Positions 10,101 to 23,026 of a DNA stretch of 64,000 nucleotides are shown one piece after another. The position numbers and the translations under genes were made by a program. The stretch's first letter is position 1, and the number at the start of each line of letters is the position of its first letter. The notes beneath the pieces were generated by a model. The model was not told the DNA's origin. It searched no databases and saw only the letters and a program-made list of their open reading frames with translations. Source of the DNA: Chionis minor (lineage: Eukaryota > Chordata > Aves > Charadriiformes > Chionididae); contig VZSF01006828.1 in the NCBI GenBank assembly GCA_013398295.1, forward strand, positions 567,253 to 631,252, in the 5' to 3' direction.

Positions 10101-13100
10101 ATGGACCTTTCCTAGATTAACAGCATGCATTTTGTCCCAAGGGAGAGACACTGTGCTAAGATACTGCCAGCTGTAATACAGCTTTCCACTTTGATGGGAG
10201 ACTCTTGTCCTCTGGTTGCAGCTGCGCGTTGCCTCCTGAGCCCTTTCCTGACACAAACGAGCAGAGGAAATGATCTAGCTTAAAGAAACAAATGTGAAAA
10301 CAACAGTTTTCACATCTCAGCATGTCCAGTCAGCCCTAAACAACTGCACATAGCAGTTGTCCTAACTTCTTCCTCCAAGCAGGAGGTGTGTGTGTGCTCT
10401 CCTCTGGCAGGGCTGTGCGACGAGAAGCCATCCATCCCCTGTGAGCACGGACGGGACGTGCAGGACCCACCATAGCCAGGTGTAACCAGCTGTGGCATCT
10501 ATTTAACCAGCAGTTCCCAAGCACTTCGTACTTATCATCAACACTCAAGGGTTCTCAAGAATCACCACCTATGCCCAGTTCTCAGCGAGGGTCTAACGGA
10601 AAACATGATTTAATATGATTACAGGGACCAGCTACGGGTCATTTACCTTAACTTGAGGACCACAGTCTAGTACCACTGGTGTAGAATACTGCAATTTTGC
10701 CAAATTATTTTCAAATTCTGTTGGTTATTCAGAGTTGGTGAACACTTCATTTCATTTTATCTCGAGTCATCTGAGTTTTGCTAAAAGCAGGAACTGTCAC
10801 TGTTAGTGTTAGTCTAAATTATAATGAGTTCAAGGAGTCTGTCACTAGAACAATAGATCCAGGCGTAGACACTGCAACTGGTTTTAATCTGCAGAGAGTT
10901 GATCTGGTTCCAGCAACATTCTGCAAACACCATCAGACACAATCAGCCAAAAACTGCTTCAAGCTACTCGGCAGACATGTCATCCAGGTACCACAGAGTG
11001 TTACTTCCCATATGCTGCCAGAGCACAGAAATGGGCTTATGACGAGAGAAGAACAGATTCAGTCTGAAACCTCAATGTAATTAATTCACTTGCCCTTAAG
11101 AATCTTTATAAGAAATTTCCTATCACAAAGCCAGCAAAGCCACCACAACCAACAATAGTGTTGTTGCCAGTACAGCACATTAGACCTTGCAAAGAATTAA
11201 TACAGGCTCTGTCAGCTAGCAAAAAAATCCCAGCTTTTGCACAATCAGGGGTCTAATTGGCAAACTGGCTGAAATTCATATGCTGTTCTCAGGCAGCTGA
11301 TACAGCAACTTAGGAAACACAACATCTGTGATGGATGTACATTTTCTTTCCTAACCAGTCACAGAGAACTTCGCCCTAAATTGCTCCAATGCTTTTGCTT
11401 ACCACTGCCACTGGCGTTACTGTTGCCTTTACGAAGCGTTTTCTTCACTTGTGATGCTGCAGACCATTTCCATCCAAGCTCAGGGCCATATTCTGCCATC
11501 ACTTTCACGCTGCATATCTCAGGATTTAAAATTAGGCAAGTAACGAGTCTCTGCCATGTAATTTACATCTAATCAGTATTCTGCTCTTCTGCTGCTCATC
11601 TCAAAGGGTGTCTACGAGAAGGGTGGGCAGCGTGCGGAGAGGACTGCAATTCACTGGGAAGACAAAACTGTCCCCTCTTCAGGCCGGGGTGCACGGCGGG
11701 GGAGCAGAGGCAGCAGCTCCGCCAGCCGCGCCATGCCGTACACCGTCCCCGGGGGGCTGCGCCAAGGACCCCCGGCACCGCCTGCGCGGAGAGGTGAGAC
11801 CCAGCTCTGGCAACGGCACAAAGGAACCGCTCTCACCCACGACACCCAAACAAACCATCCCCACGCCGGTGCAACCCTCGCAGCTACACAGACACAGAAG
11901 GTGCGAGGGACTATTCCACCCAAATTACAAGGCAGCTATTGCTCCTTTCCCCTCCTCTCCAGGGCTTGCACAAGCCAAGCAGCGCTGGAAACGTTCGCTG
12001 CAAAGCTCCTTTTTCTACGCACACGCGCAAAGCCTCCGTTCATACCGGCGAGGCATCGCTGACACAAAAGAGACAAACTGCCATAAACACCTTCCTCCTT
12101 GGTGCCACCCATGCAGTTTGGCACCTCTGTGCCTTGTTTAGATGGTTATGAAGAGTTTGGGTATTTATTACCATGAATTTCTTAACCTCTGGTACCAGGA
12201 GGCAGAGTGGTACCACCGATAGCACTGAGGGAACTCAGTCAATAGCAGCGTCCACCTGAAATGGGGAAAACGGGGCAGGAAAGGGCACAGGACCAGGAGG
12301 AGGAGGTTCATCTGCAAGGGACGGGAGAGGAGACAGAGCTGCAATAGAAGATGCTACAGGTAAGGGACAGAGGCAAGGGATCAGAAAGGAAATGTTTAGT
12401 TATCCATCCAAAAGTAGAGCGCTGCCCTCTTGGCAGTGTCCCGCACTGATCAGACCACCGTATCCCAAATGGACTTTATGCTTTGGACTCCATCCCTCGG
12501 CTCTGGTGCAAGCAGGAGCCTGGTGCAGACGAGCGAGCTCCTGAAACAGGGGCTGTTCCTTGTCTGGTCTTTGCCTAACGGAGCCAGCTCACCTTCCTTC
12601 AGGGGTTATTTTCTGTCTGTGGTTTAGCAGAGTTCAGAGCATCCTGGACATCAACACCTTTGCTGCCAATCCCTGTTCGTATCAGCACCCATCCTTTGCA
12701 TTGCATGAAAAGCAAATGACAAACATACGGACAGCAAAGTATTTTTATTCCATCTTTATTGCCTGCTGACATGTTCAATATGCTCAAACTACATCTGAGG
12801 GACTGCATAGAGAGTGTTTCTTGTTTATATTTGATGTACGGCAGAACACTTTACATTGCACCAAATGTTGAGCAAACGGTAACATAACAGAGAAGCTGCA
12901 GTGGCAGCTGGAATTTCTGAGGTGGGCTACAGAGACGCTCTGGGGGCAAAAGTCTGCTCATCTTATTCAAATGAATTGCTTTTCTGGCCAAATTCTGCTC
13001 TTATACGCCAACTGACGAATACAGACCTAGTAACATGAGAAAACATGGAATAACTCCGAGAGCTTCAATTCCACAGCAAGCTAAAGAATACAGAGCAACC

Positions 13101-14590
13101 AAAAACTAGAGAAATAACTGCAACCACACAGAACGGCCAGAAGAAAGGCTCCTTGAGAGGGACATGGAAATCCATGTCCAAACCTGCAAATCCTTGCACA
13201 GAACAGTATCAACAGATTTATTTATGGGAGAAGCTGTTAGGAAAGAGGATTGTCTGCTTTGGAGAATCCCTGTTTCACAGGGAAAAAGGGACTGAGAACT
13301 TGGTCTAACAGGAATGAATTGTCTCTCAGGAAAAAGCAATACTAGTTGCTCTACAGGTGATCACAGAATATCGCAGCACTTCTAACTTAATTTCAGAACA
13401 TAATAAAGGAAGCACACAGAGAAAAGCAATCCCTGCATCCCTGCCCAAGAAGAGGGTCACTGTATAAAGTTTCCAAAAGGCCTTTCCTTCATTATGGCCT
13501 CTGCCGCCTCTTACCCAGAAGACAGTTTGGGATTTACCTCCAGTGGTCTATCTCTGCAAGACACTGGGTTCCCCTGCGAGGTGTCAAGTACCCTACCTCA
13601 CCAGGGACCTGGCCGGTCCCTGCACAGAGGGTGCATTTGCAAACCAGGTGTCTCTAGGAATGGATTACACAGACCCTAAACCCGTCACTTCCACCTAAAT
13701 CTAAATACAGTGCTTGGGCAGACAGAAGCATCTCCTGTGGCTGCTCTACACTAACTCCCCCACTTCTGTGGTCATTTTGAGCCCATTTGGAGTAGAAAAT
13801 GAGCACTTAAACTGTTGCTGCTGATCACACTTGGCTATTGGACTAGATACTCAACTGGTCTCTCCAAATAGGCTCCTACTTACATGCGTTGTGCACATCA
13901 TAAGCCCCTTTTACGTCCCCAGGACAGCCAGTGCAGAGGTTTCAGCTGCCCTTGGGAAGGTGAGGGAAGATCTAACACACCGAGTACCAACTGTATCCTT
14001 TTAGGTCACAGAAGACATATTCTGCCTGTTTCCTTGAAATTCTTAATCATTGTCAAATATACAGGTCTACTGAAAGTGGAAGGGCAGAAAGTGAAAAAAA
14101 GAAGAAAGGGAAGAAGGAAGAAAGACATCGCAAAATGATCGATGAGAGCTGTAGACCATGAGAGGCAGTAATGAACATGAAGGCAAGATAAATGTCAAGA
14201 ACAATATATTGTCTCTGATGTAGCCAATGACGAAACTTCTGTAGATTTCAATGGACTTCAAATTTTACCTGGAGGCTCAAAAGGGAGCATTTGCACCCAA
14301 GTACCTCCAGCCAAGACATACTGAGCTTCCTCCCCGTCTCATTAATTCTTCACTAAAATTGGTTGTTCATTTCACCAAGCATTCACATGCATCAGGAAAC
14401 TCATGGTTAGAGGTCTGCAACTAGGATATCCTTGAGAAGATGTATACATTTAGAAAAACATCCATGACTTAACAGACACCCTACGCAGAAGCACAGCTCA
14501 GCATCAATTACACAGCACTGAAAATGGCCAGAGGAAAGGCATAAATATTTCATGTTGTGATTTAAGATCACTTCTAGTTAAATTTGTTAC
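6970..14590 (-). other. CADPS: CADPS intron, 7.6 kb
   Basis: This intron lies between the first and second PH-domain exons. The left end (6970-7110) belongs to the CpG-dense patch over the adjoining exon. A second CpG cluster lies at about 11615-11825. Purine-rich sequence occupies about 9430-9800, which explains the opposing Ser/Phe/Leu-rich ORFs there. I recognise no interspersed repeat or RNA gene in it. Confidence 0.92.
11615..11825. other. CpG cluster inside an intron
   Basis: About 18 CG dinucleotides occur in roughly 210 bases. The plus strand carries an ATG in a GCGCC context at 11733 and a good donor-like gag|gtgaga at 11793/11794. No protein similarity is recognised. Confidence 0.4.
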
Positions 14591-14657
14591 CTGGACCAGG
14601 ACAAAGAATCGTTTCTTCCATCTCTTCCAAACATTTTTACCAATGGCCCATAAATAC
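14591..14657 (-). CDS. CADPS: CADPS internal exon (PH domain, first strands), 67 nt
   Basis: After completing the Gly codon, this small exon encodes [16 protein letters not shown] and FFVLVQ, the first two beta strands of the PH domain. The pattern of a Tyr-Leu start, a basic WKRWKKR loop and FFVL is the standard PH beta1-loop-beta2 signature; basic residues in this loop typically contact phosphoinositide head groups. The acceptor is ttttttcctag above 14657 and the donor is gtaaca at 14590, a donor without G at +5. Entry is phase 2 and exit is phase 0, so skipping this exon would shift the frame. It is too short to appear as a long ORF and was found by following the protein. Confidence 0.96.
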
Positions 14658-16701
14658 CTAGGAAAAAAGAATAGGTGAATTCAGCACACAAGTGACTATA
14701 CGCTGTTCTCTAGCTTTTCAGTATGCTTTCGTTACACCCAGAAATTGAAGTTAATGTACGAGCAGAAGTAATTACAAGACTCTTAAGCTCAGCAGCATTC
14801 ATGAATGTGTTTATTTCTAGCCTGAACAAGTAACCTGTAAAGAAAGTGACACAAAAAGCTCCCAGGGTTTTAATGTTACACCGTATTCATTTTCTCTTCC
14901 TCTGTCTTTCACAACTTGTTCAGAATTTAGAAGCCCTTTAATACCAGTAAATAGCTACGACATGGCAGGATGGATGAAGAATACATTTGGAATGGAAGAA
15001 TTAAGGGAGATAAACCCCAAACGTTGCTTTAAGCCTTCGCTAAACCATTTGACTGAGGGGAACTGTCAAGCAGACAGATACTTACTGCATCAAAACCAGC
15101 ACCCAGGAGCCCAGTATATATTGGACAGACTAAACCAGGACACTTCACTGAACAGCTTAAGATGAATTCCTAGAAATGACTTGGCTACAGATATTCAAGC
15201 AAACTGAATAATTTCTAAGGAGTGAATTTATTGGTTTTCACAAAGGAAGAATTAAATTTTAAAAGTTTATGTCAAAATTAGCATTTAATCTCTGTGATGA
15301 AGCGGCTGCTGTGACACTGTAATACAAACACTGGCAAAAATAGTGGCAGCACAAGACTAATAATAAACACAAGGACATTATTAAGCATTAACATGTTTTA
15401 TGTATCTTTATAATTACTTTAGTTCTGGCTCAATAAAAAGAAAAACAATTCCTTTTCGGTTATGCTAGTGGTTCCTCATGCCAGAAGACATCCAGCACAC
15501 TCCTGGTGAATGCTTAAGCCACAAAACTCCAAGTCACACTAACGTGGGCACCGAGTCCTTGGCTAGTTCAAGAACAGAGTAATAATTGTCCTTTTTGCTG
15601 TTGCTACTATCATCAATCTCAGTTCTGACAGCAAGCTAGTATTATAAACCACACAGTTTTAAGCATCGCCTTGTAAATCAAATGTTAGCTAAGAAAAGCC
15701 TCAGAAAAGCTGGAACTGCTCATCCCTGTTGCTATCAGCTGAGGTCAGGGAAACAAACACAAGAGGTGACCTGTCCTTTCTTGCTTTTGGTGTCTGTGAT
15801 CGTGTCGGAAAAATTGAACTTCACATGTGGCTATTAGCTCTCATTATTATCTCATTAGCAGAGAAGACAGGAGGAGGAGAAGGAATTAAAAAAAAGATGA
15901 CTGATCCAAACCATCTCATAATGGATGGAATCTAACAAAACACTATGAAAATAAAAATGAAACAAAGCCACTTTTATAGCACCAAAAACATACCAGAGAA
16001 AGAGTTAATCAAAACAGTGGCTTTCCAGGACAGTTTCTATTTTTTAGCACGTCCTCAGCTCTGAAGAGCCAACAGAGGAAAGGTTTGGCAATGCCGTTAG
16101 GCATTAGGCTCAGACCTTCCCAAGGATGATCTAATTTGTGACTGCAGGGCTCAAAGGTGGGAGCCAGGGCTGGTGGTCAGGGATCCCCCGACCCCAGCTC
16201 CTCTGACACTCACATCTGGAGGGGAGAGGTTTCCCTTTGAACCTTCCAGATCATTAGTCCTACTCCAGGCAACTGCTATTTAATTGTGCTGTGTACGTCT
16301 CTATAGATAATGATGATGACACTGGAGCTTATTTCAAGCGGAAGGTGCTCTGAAAAGTCAACACAGGGAAACACAGAACAACTTAGGAAATTATACCATT
16401 CTCAGCAAGAGAGTCGGGCAGTTCCCCTATTATTTCCTTACAGGAAAAAAAATAACCTAGCAATTCCCTGAGAAATACTGTTTAAAGTTTAAACTGTTTG
16501 GCTGATACGCATTAAAAAGAGTATGCTAAGAATACAGAAAGTGCATTATAAATGACTGAACTAATGCCATTTATATATTTATTTTTATTTTGACCTCCCG
16601 TGAACTTGAGAAAAAGAGTTTCTCTTCCAGAATCTTAAAAAAGAGAAATTTTCTACTGCACATGCAAACCAAATTGAGTTCGGATCGAGACAAGCGTTTA
16701 C
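14658..16701 (-). other. CADPS: CADPS intron, 2.04 kb
   Basis: This intron lies between the C2-end exon and the first PH exon. It is mostly AT-rich, with a stretch at about 15220-15460 that has the texture of a conserved noncoding element but no diagnostic motif. No repeat family is recognised. Confidence 0.93.
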
Positions 16702-16841
16702 CCAGAGTGCTTCATGTTTTGAGGCTTATCCATTCGCACGGCAAGTTTGATCTTCAGGTCTTGATCCGGGCAGTTTTTGGAAACAGTCATTTTGTGCCAC
16801 TCTGATTGCTTTGGGCTATTGGGAGTAGGGTGGAGAACAAC
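16702..16841 (-). CDS. CADPS: CADPS internal exon (end of C2, C2-PH linker), 140 nt
   Basis: The exon encodes [18 protein letters not shown], then [17 protein letters not shown] and DKPQNMKHS, plus two bases of a Gly codon. It finishes the C2 fold (strand IKLAVRM) and begins the PH domain, whose annotated start in mammals (about residue 519) falls near NMKHSG. The acceptor is cacttgcag above 16841 and the donor is gtaaac at 16701. Entry is phase 0 and exit is phase 2. The Val-Val start differs from the Val-Ile I remember in mammals. It joins cleanly to DKELGR upstream and to GYLWAIGK downstream. Confidence 0.97.
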
Positions 16842-19800
16842 CTGCAAGTGTCAAAAGCAACAACATTAAAGGGGAAAGTTATTCACAAAGTGGGTATTAA
16901 TAATGAACAAAAGCACATCAGATGAGCTACTTTCCCCCTAAAAGTCAGTCTGAAAATTTCTATTCACATCACTGAGGATGGCTTTTTAATGCTTTTTTAA
17001 GGTACAGCTTATTATTTTAAGATTAGTTCATATATTCTTCGGCTCCTCTATCTACTGTGCTATTGTTCATGGGTTGGTGCAGAATAGAACTGCATTATCA
17101 GTTCCCATCGTTTAAGGAGAGACTGTGGTAAATGAGCTTGCAACTGTCCAGGTAAATCAGTCTAGAAGTGATGGTGGACCAATGTGATTAGCAAACCACG
17201 AGTTTTTTGCTTGGTTTTGCCCACTGCAATTGCCCACTTTCAGCCTTATACAACTCAATCAGCCTCTGGCCTTCCTGACATTTCCCACACGAGGTGTGCT
17301 GTTTCAAGGGCTCAAAAAGCTCTACCTAAAATGGTTTATCTATAATTACTACCAGGTTGTGGGGAGGCTGGCTTGATTTTTTGCTTACAGTTAAGAGTGG
17401 ATGCAGTAGGCAACACTTAAGGTAAGCTGGTGTGTCTGACTGCGATAAGACAGCAGGTAAAATCTGCATCCCGTGTCACGACATCTGTGGCTGCAGGACT
17501 CCCTGCTTCCATTTCATGCAGTGAGGAAACGATGGGACGGTCTCCTGCTGGGGTAAATCGGTGCAACAACAATGACTGCAGTGGAGCCGTGCAGATGAAC
17601 ACCGATGGAAATGCCTGGCTCATCAAAGACATGGAAAGTCTCCAAGAGGCGAGTAACCTTTCCTGATGATAACTGCGCTTTTCCCACTCACTCATTACCC
17701 CTGCAAAGCAGAGCAGCTCCCTCAGACAGCGAGCCACAGCGTATCCTCCCAGAACTACACCACATCCACCATCATCTCCTGGTGTTTCCATATGCGTCCT
17801 TTGAGGTGGCTTAACCCTCTCCCTTCCTGTGCCCATTCCCCTCCTGATGCTTTTACTCTCAGAGGTGACTTTGCATGGCACAAATTCATTCAAGGCTCTA
17901 CTGTCCTGTAGAGAGATTAATCTCCTTTAAATCCATTAACCTTTGCACAAGCAAATTATTTTACAAATGGCAGCATTCACCCTTGTTATTTGATGTGCTG
18001 CCATCTCTCGTTCCTTGCTCATGCTTCTCTGTGCTCCTGCCAAACACCAGCCCAGACTATAATCTTGTATTCCTCTGCTCTTCAACTTTACTGCTGAGTC
18101 AACAACCTAGGGGCTGTTTTCCACCACAATATCCTTGATGCTATTACCCTCTGATGATTGATTTAAAAAATTTTTTTATTGCCTCCTCCAAAGCCTGACG
18201 TTAACATCAGTAGATTCTTGACTTCACCCTTATTCGTCAACATTATTTATCACTTCTTTTATTGAATTAGACTACTGCTTTCCCTGGCAGGAATCTGAAG
18301 CTGTTATTAGTTACATAGATAACTGAGCAATACGAGTCTCTATTCCATCACTCTTGGAAAAAAACACATTTAAGCAAGTCCTGAAGATGAACAGTGAGTC
18401 CTCCACATGGGGTGTTGTTAGAAACAGGGATAGACCCGAACTCTGAGCACTGTCCAAGGATCCCCACTGCAAAGCAGGCCATGCAAGCACATAGACTTGC
18501 ACTAAGCCATGTCTCTTAGCGAGGCGGCAGCCACTCAGGGTGTTTGAGATGCTCTCTACTTTGATTTCTAACTCTTTTTCATCAAAAGGTGCATAAACTT
18601 TGCTCAGTGTTGTTGTAATTCATGGCTCTTCCCCTCTTTGCTCTCAGTAGATGTAGTCTTGGCACAGCTGAAACCCACGGGAGCCCTGCCACTGGCTTCA
18701 ATAGGGCCAGGATGTATTCCCATGCCTTCAGCTGCCCATCCAGCAGTTTAGGTCTTGGGAGCATTTTCCAGCTCTCCCTTTGATAAAAGTGGCAAAATGA
18801 GGAGTGCCGGCCAGTTGCCAATTTAACGCTCGCAATAGAAAGTGGGCATTGTACATGCCTGGCAGAGCACAAAGCCGCTTCTCAAAGGGTGGTTGAGCAA
18901 GGGTTGTTTTTGTGTATAAAACCTGCTTCCCTCCCCTCTCCGTGCAGACAGGTTCGTGCCCACTCCAACAAGTAAACCAGGGGCTTAACACGCTCCCGGT
19001 TTCATTATTTCGTGAAAGAAGAAATCCTGATGCAGCCTGAGCAGACACGCGTCATCTCTCGGCCACTCCGGGCACACTGAGCATCCCTTTGAAGTTCGGC
19101 TGACTGAAAGTGCTGGTGGCCACTGGCCAGGGGAAATCACCGCCCGGCTGCCCGCGCTCGCCGCTGCTGGCCCAGGTCCCTCAGCCCGCAGAAGCTCAGA
19201 GCCGAGGGATGGCTTCCCACTGGACTGGGAATTAAAGCGCGTTCGCGGGGCTGGCTCATCAGCATTTCAGGGCAAGAGGGGTTGCTTTGGGGCCTGACGT
19301 CTTTCTCAGAACAACATGCCCAGCTAATTGCTTCCCGAGACCAGCAAAGTCAGCACCGCTCATGGCTGCCAGTGGAAACAAGACTTACAAAGCAAGCGGG
19401 TCTGCACCGAGCGTAACCACTCCGAGGAAAAAGCCCTGAATGGCACCGCGGCCGCTGGGTGAAAAGCTCTGCTCAGCACGCTGCAGCCGACAAAGGCAGG
19501 AGCGCCGGGCTGTTTGAAGAAGGTGGTTTTGAAAAGAAGCCTGAAAATATTACACTGTTGCGCAGCAAAGCAACTGGGGATCTTCGGCCGGAGTACTGCA
19601 GCCTAGTGGGGTCACCCCCTTTGTCAAAAAACAGGGAGAAAGGAAGGATCAGGGTGTGGATGAGGAAAGTCCAAAGGGGCTGTGACTCTCTTTGAAGAGA
19701 AGATTGAGAGGAGAGAAGAAGCGGTAGCTTTGCTTTTCTCTCTCTCAAGTGCAAGAACAAAGGATGTCCCATGAATGTGAAAACACAAATAGTTAAAATG

Positions 19801-21091
19801 AACATAAATTTTATGAGACAAAACCAGATGCAGGCGCTCTCCACCGTAAAGATACAAATTAAATCAACAGCTGACTAGGACCTGAAAGAACATTTGGCAC
19901 TTGTATGAATAGGATGAAGACAAAACCTTGTTAATTGGGAAAAACTTTGCTGTCTGGACACAGACTCTCCTGTGTCAAGGCACAAGCAGCCATGGAGTTA
20001 GCAAGAAACACCCCAGCAGGTTAGTTCATAATTGGAAATACCATACTTGGGCTTGCCACAGGATCCGTGGCTTTCTCAGCCACGGCTTTCCTGGCCACAG
20101 CCACGTAGACAGGGTGGAGAGCAAGGTGTGCTGCGGAGCCAGGCAGACGGAGCCCAGGCTGCTCCTGGAGGTCGCTCAGTCCATGCTGAGCCGTGACACA
20201 GGAGGTGCCAAGCCCATGTGTGAGGTGCAGCCTCTCTTACCCTAAACTGATTTTCATGGGGTCTTCACCGTGCTGATCTCCCACCCGTGAAGAGCTGTGG
20301 AAGGCATGGCAGGGAGTTTGCTGCCACTTAGGCCTGGGGCCAACACAAATTACACAGCTGCAAAAAATCCAGGGAGACGAACTGAAGTGTCCCAAAGTCG
20401 TGGAAAAGTGCCATCCGCAGATATTCTGGAGCTGTGGCTGCAGTGATGGAGGGCCACCAGTCCCAGGGTGCTGGTTTAGGGACCACAGGTGAGGGGCAGA
20501 GATGGGGTGGGAAGGTTGGCTCTGTGGCCAGTACTCTGAGAATCTGAGCTATTAACACCATTGATGGAGGTAATGAACCCCCGTGTTTCACTCCCCAGTC
20601 CAGCCCCGCTGAAGCCACCAGTACAGCCACAATCCCCAGGGGAAGCCAGGATTCCAAGCCCTTTGCAGTGAGTACCGCAGTCAGTGCTTTCAAATGCTCA
20701 AACCGTGCACCGGCTGCTCAGCAGATACGAGAGCAGCTTAAAACTCCCTTGCCAAACTTAAATCCCTTCTTTCTGCTTCAGCATAATCCCCTTTTCTGCC
20801 TCAGGAATGTCCATTTCCGTAAGCAATTTCTAAGGCTTTCCGGACTGCCAATATCGCACACAAGATCCTCTGCCTTTGCTCAGTGCAGGCACAGCCAGCT
20901 GAAATGCTGCCATTAAAAACTCACAACAAAGACAGCATGCGAGAGGCACTCCTTTCCAGCAGTGGAGAGCTTGCTTTCCCCCNGCAAAAAAGCAGAGCAT
21001 GTTGTGCTCCAAAAGATATTTCCGTACAGGAGAGAATTCTCTAGAAAAGCACCGCCAGAAGGAAACATTATTAAACTCAAAATCTCCTTAC
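16842..21091 (-). other. CADPS: CADPS intron, 4.25 kb
   Basis: This intron lies between two C2 exons. It holds a CpG-richer patch at about 19130-19260, a perfect 8-bp inverted repeat at 20065-20085 and one unresolved base at 20983. No interspersed repeat or RNA gene is recognised. Confidence 0.93.
20983..20983. other. Unresolved base (N)
   Basis: A single ambiguous base lies in a C-rich context in an intron. It is an assembly or consensus uncertainty. Confidence 0.99.
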
Positions 21092-21203
21092 CCTCCCAAG
21101 CTCTTTGTCCTCCAGAGCCAGCACTCCCGTGCTCTCCGTGAAGAGCTTCACCTTCACTGCAGGAAGGGCGTGCGTTGTGGTGAAGTCTCCCTGGGTGCCC
21201 CAG
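21092..21203 (-). CDS. CADPS: CADPS internal exon (C2 domain, middle), 112 nt
   Basis: The first base completes the Thr codon from the previous exon. The sequence then reads [31 protein letters not shown] and DKELGR, which is the central C2 sequence of CAPS1. The acceptor is ctttcacag above 21203. The donor is gtaagg at 21091, after a complete Arg codon (phase 0 exit). The mammalian protein has, as I recall, Ser at the first Thr of DFTTTH. An unresolved base (N) at 20983 lies in the downstream intron, about 110 bases from the donor, and does not affect coding. Confidence 0.97.
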
Positions 21204-23013
21204 CTGTGAAAGTAAGGACAGAGAGATGTTCAGCTCCACCAGCAGGTCAGCAGCGCTGCACCTTGGGCGTGCAATGGTTAACCAAAAACGCCCCGTCTGG
21301 CACAAGCCAAAGTGGCTGGGCTACCTGAGTGACAAGGGCACTAATTATCTTCTTAGGGAAACGTGGGACAGATGTTTGGAGAAACCATGATGGTTCTTTG
21401 GGGAAAAAAAGAGAGTATTTGCGAGCAGCATGAAAGCAAATTTAAGAGAACTTTTTTATTTAGAAAGAACAATAAGTCTCCTGCAGCGACAGCCTGTACA
21501 GTCACAACAGAATTTGAGGATCGAGGACATCTGCACCTAGGACATCATGCCTAATCACTCATGCCTCTGCTCTTCTCTTGGCTAATTAACCTCTCCTTTT
21601 CAGGTTGATAGTGAGGTTGCTTTCTCTGAAGAAACCCTAATTTAACCTAGGTCCTCTTCCGATTCCCAGCCCAGCCCTCCAGCCTGGCCCAGGGTTAAGT
21701 TCAAGCCATTGCATCTAGAGTAATCCTAGTTCACCAGGACTGCAGAGCAGGACACCGGCTCCTTGGGGATGGGACAGCAGTGGCCAGGAAGTGGCCACCT
21801 CTCCAGCTATGCAATGACCCACCGTCTAGTACTCCAGAAGCCCTCCCCTGGCTGGTCTCGTGGCTTGGAAAGCTGCACCATGGAGGCTGAATGGCCCACA
21901 GTATGAGAAACACTCCCTCTAGACAGGCATGTTTCTAGATGGCATCTCCAAGCTCCTGCAACCACAAGCTACCCGAGTGTGCAGAGAACACAAACTCATT
22001 CCACGTGGGACCCTGCAGGCACAGGGTCCCAGCCACAGTCTGCCGACACCTATGGCCAAAAAGCCATTTTAAGCGTCACTAGGGGAGCCCACCCCACAGC
22101 TGACCTTCCCCGTCCTCATGTGGGAGCCGGAGCATCCCTGCAGCCTGCCGGAGCGAGGTCTGATGATGGGCCTGAGCATGTCATGCTAGAAGTCTCCTCT
22201 CTGGCCCTGGACACTCGGAGAAGCTTTTGAGGAGCGCCCCAGTTTGGCCACAGCCCATTGCACTTTGTTTCAGGGACTTTCCTCCTGAACCCTGTTCCTG
22301 TCCCAGCGAGCTGCAGCTGGAGCTGCTGCCTGGTGACACCCGAGAGAGCATCCTCGCGGGGTTCTCTTAAAGATAGCCAGAGCTTACACAGCAGTCAGCT
22401 TTCATTTAGAGAGATCGCAGGGAAAAGAGACCCGTGAAACACCAAGTCTGTTCAACATCCTACGGGCCACAGCTTTTCCAACAGGTTTATGAAGAGCCTC
22501 CACAAGCGGTGCCACTCACACCAGAACATCAAATCACTCACCTGTGCTAAGGTTTTTTGAGATACAGGAAAACGCTCCTCTCCGGCAAACAAGCACAGAC
22601 GTAAGAGGGTCACAGAGCAAAAATTAAGTTGAACTTGAACTAATGCCTATTTGCAAGCTTTAGCAATTTTGAAAGTAGCAGAGAAGAGAAAAAAACACCT
22701 TCTACAATAAGGGGTAAAAAGTCACGATGCTTTTATGTTTGAGACTTCACATCTGTGTTTCAAGCTTTGTTTCTACAGCTTAGAAAGTTCAAAACGTTAA
22801 AATAAAGACAGACAGAAACTTCCAGACAGAACTAAGCAAAGCACTCCTAAAGCAGAGAACAGCTTAGCAAAAGACGAAGAGCAGAGGAGGACTGGGGAAG
22901 AACGCACCACTGCAAGGAGGATGCTCCCAAGCATCTGACCATGCAGACACCCACCATGATACTAGCAGATAAAACTACACTGTTCTTTCTATCTTTCTTT
23001 TTACCTTTCTCTC

Positions 23014-23026
23014 TTTTTTTTTTTTT
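23014..23026 (+). repeat. Poly-T homopolymer
   Basis: Thirteen consecutive T within a wider CT-rich stretch starting near 22980. Confidence 0.9.

Noticed and set aside
11608..12141. 177-codon plus-strand ORF
   Set aside because: Low-complexity Pro/Ala/Arg content from a CpG cluster, with no similarity recognised. Only the promoter-like context was kept as a finding.
20065..20085. Perfect 8-bp inverted repeat (ccgtggct / agccacgg)
   Set aside because: Short enough to occur by chance in 64 kb. No T tract, small-RNA context or other support.
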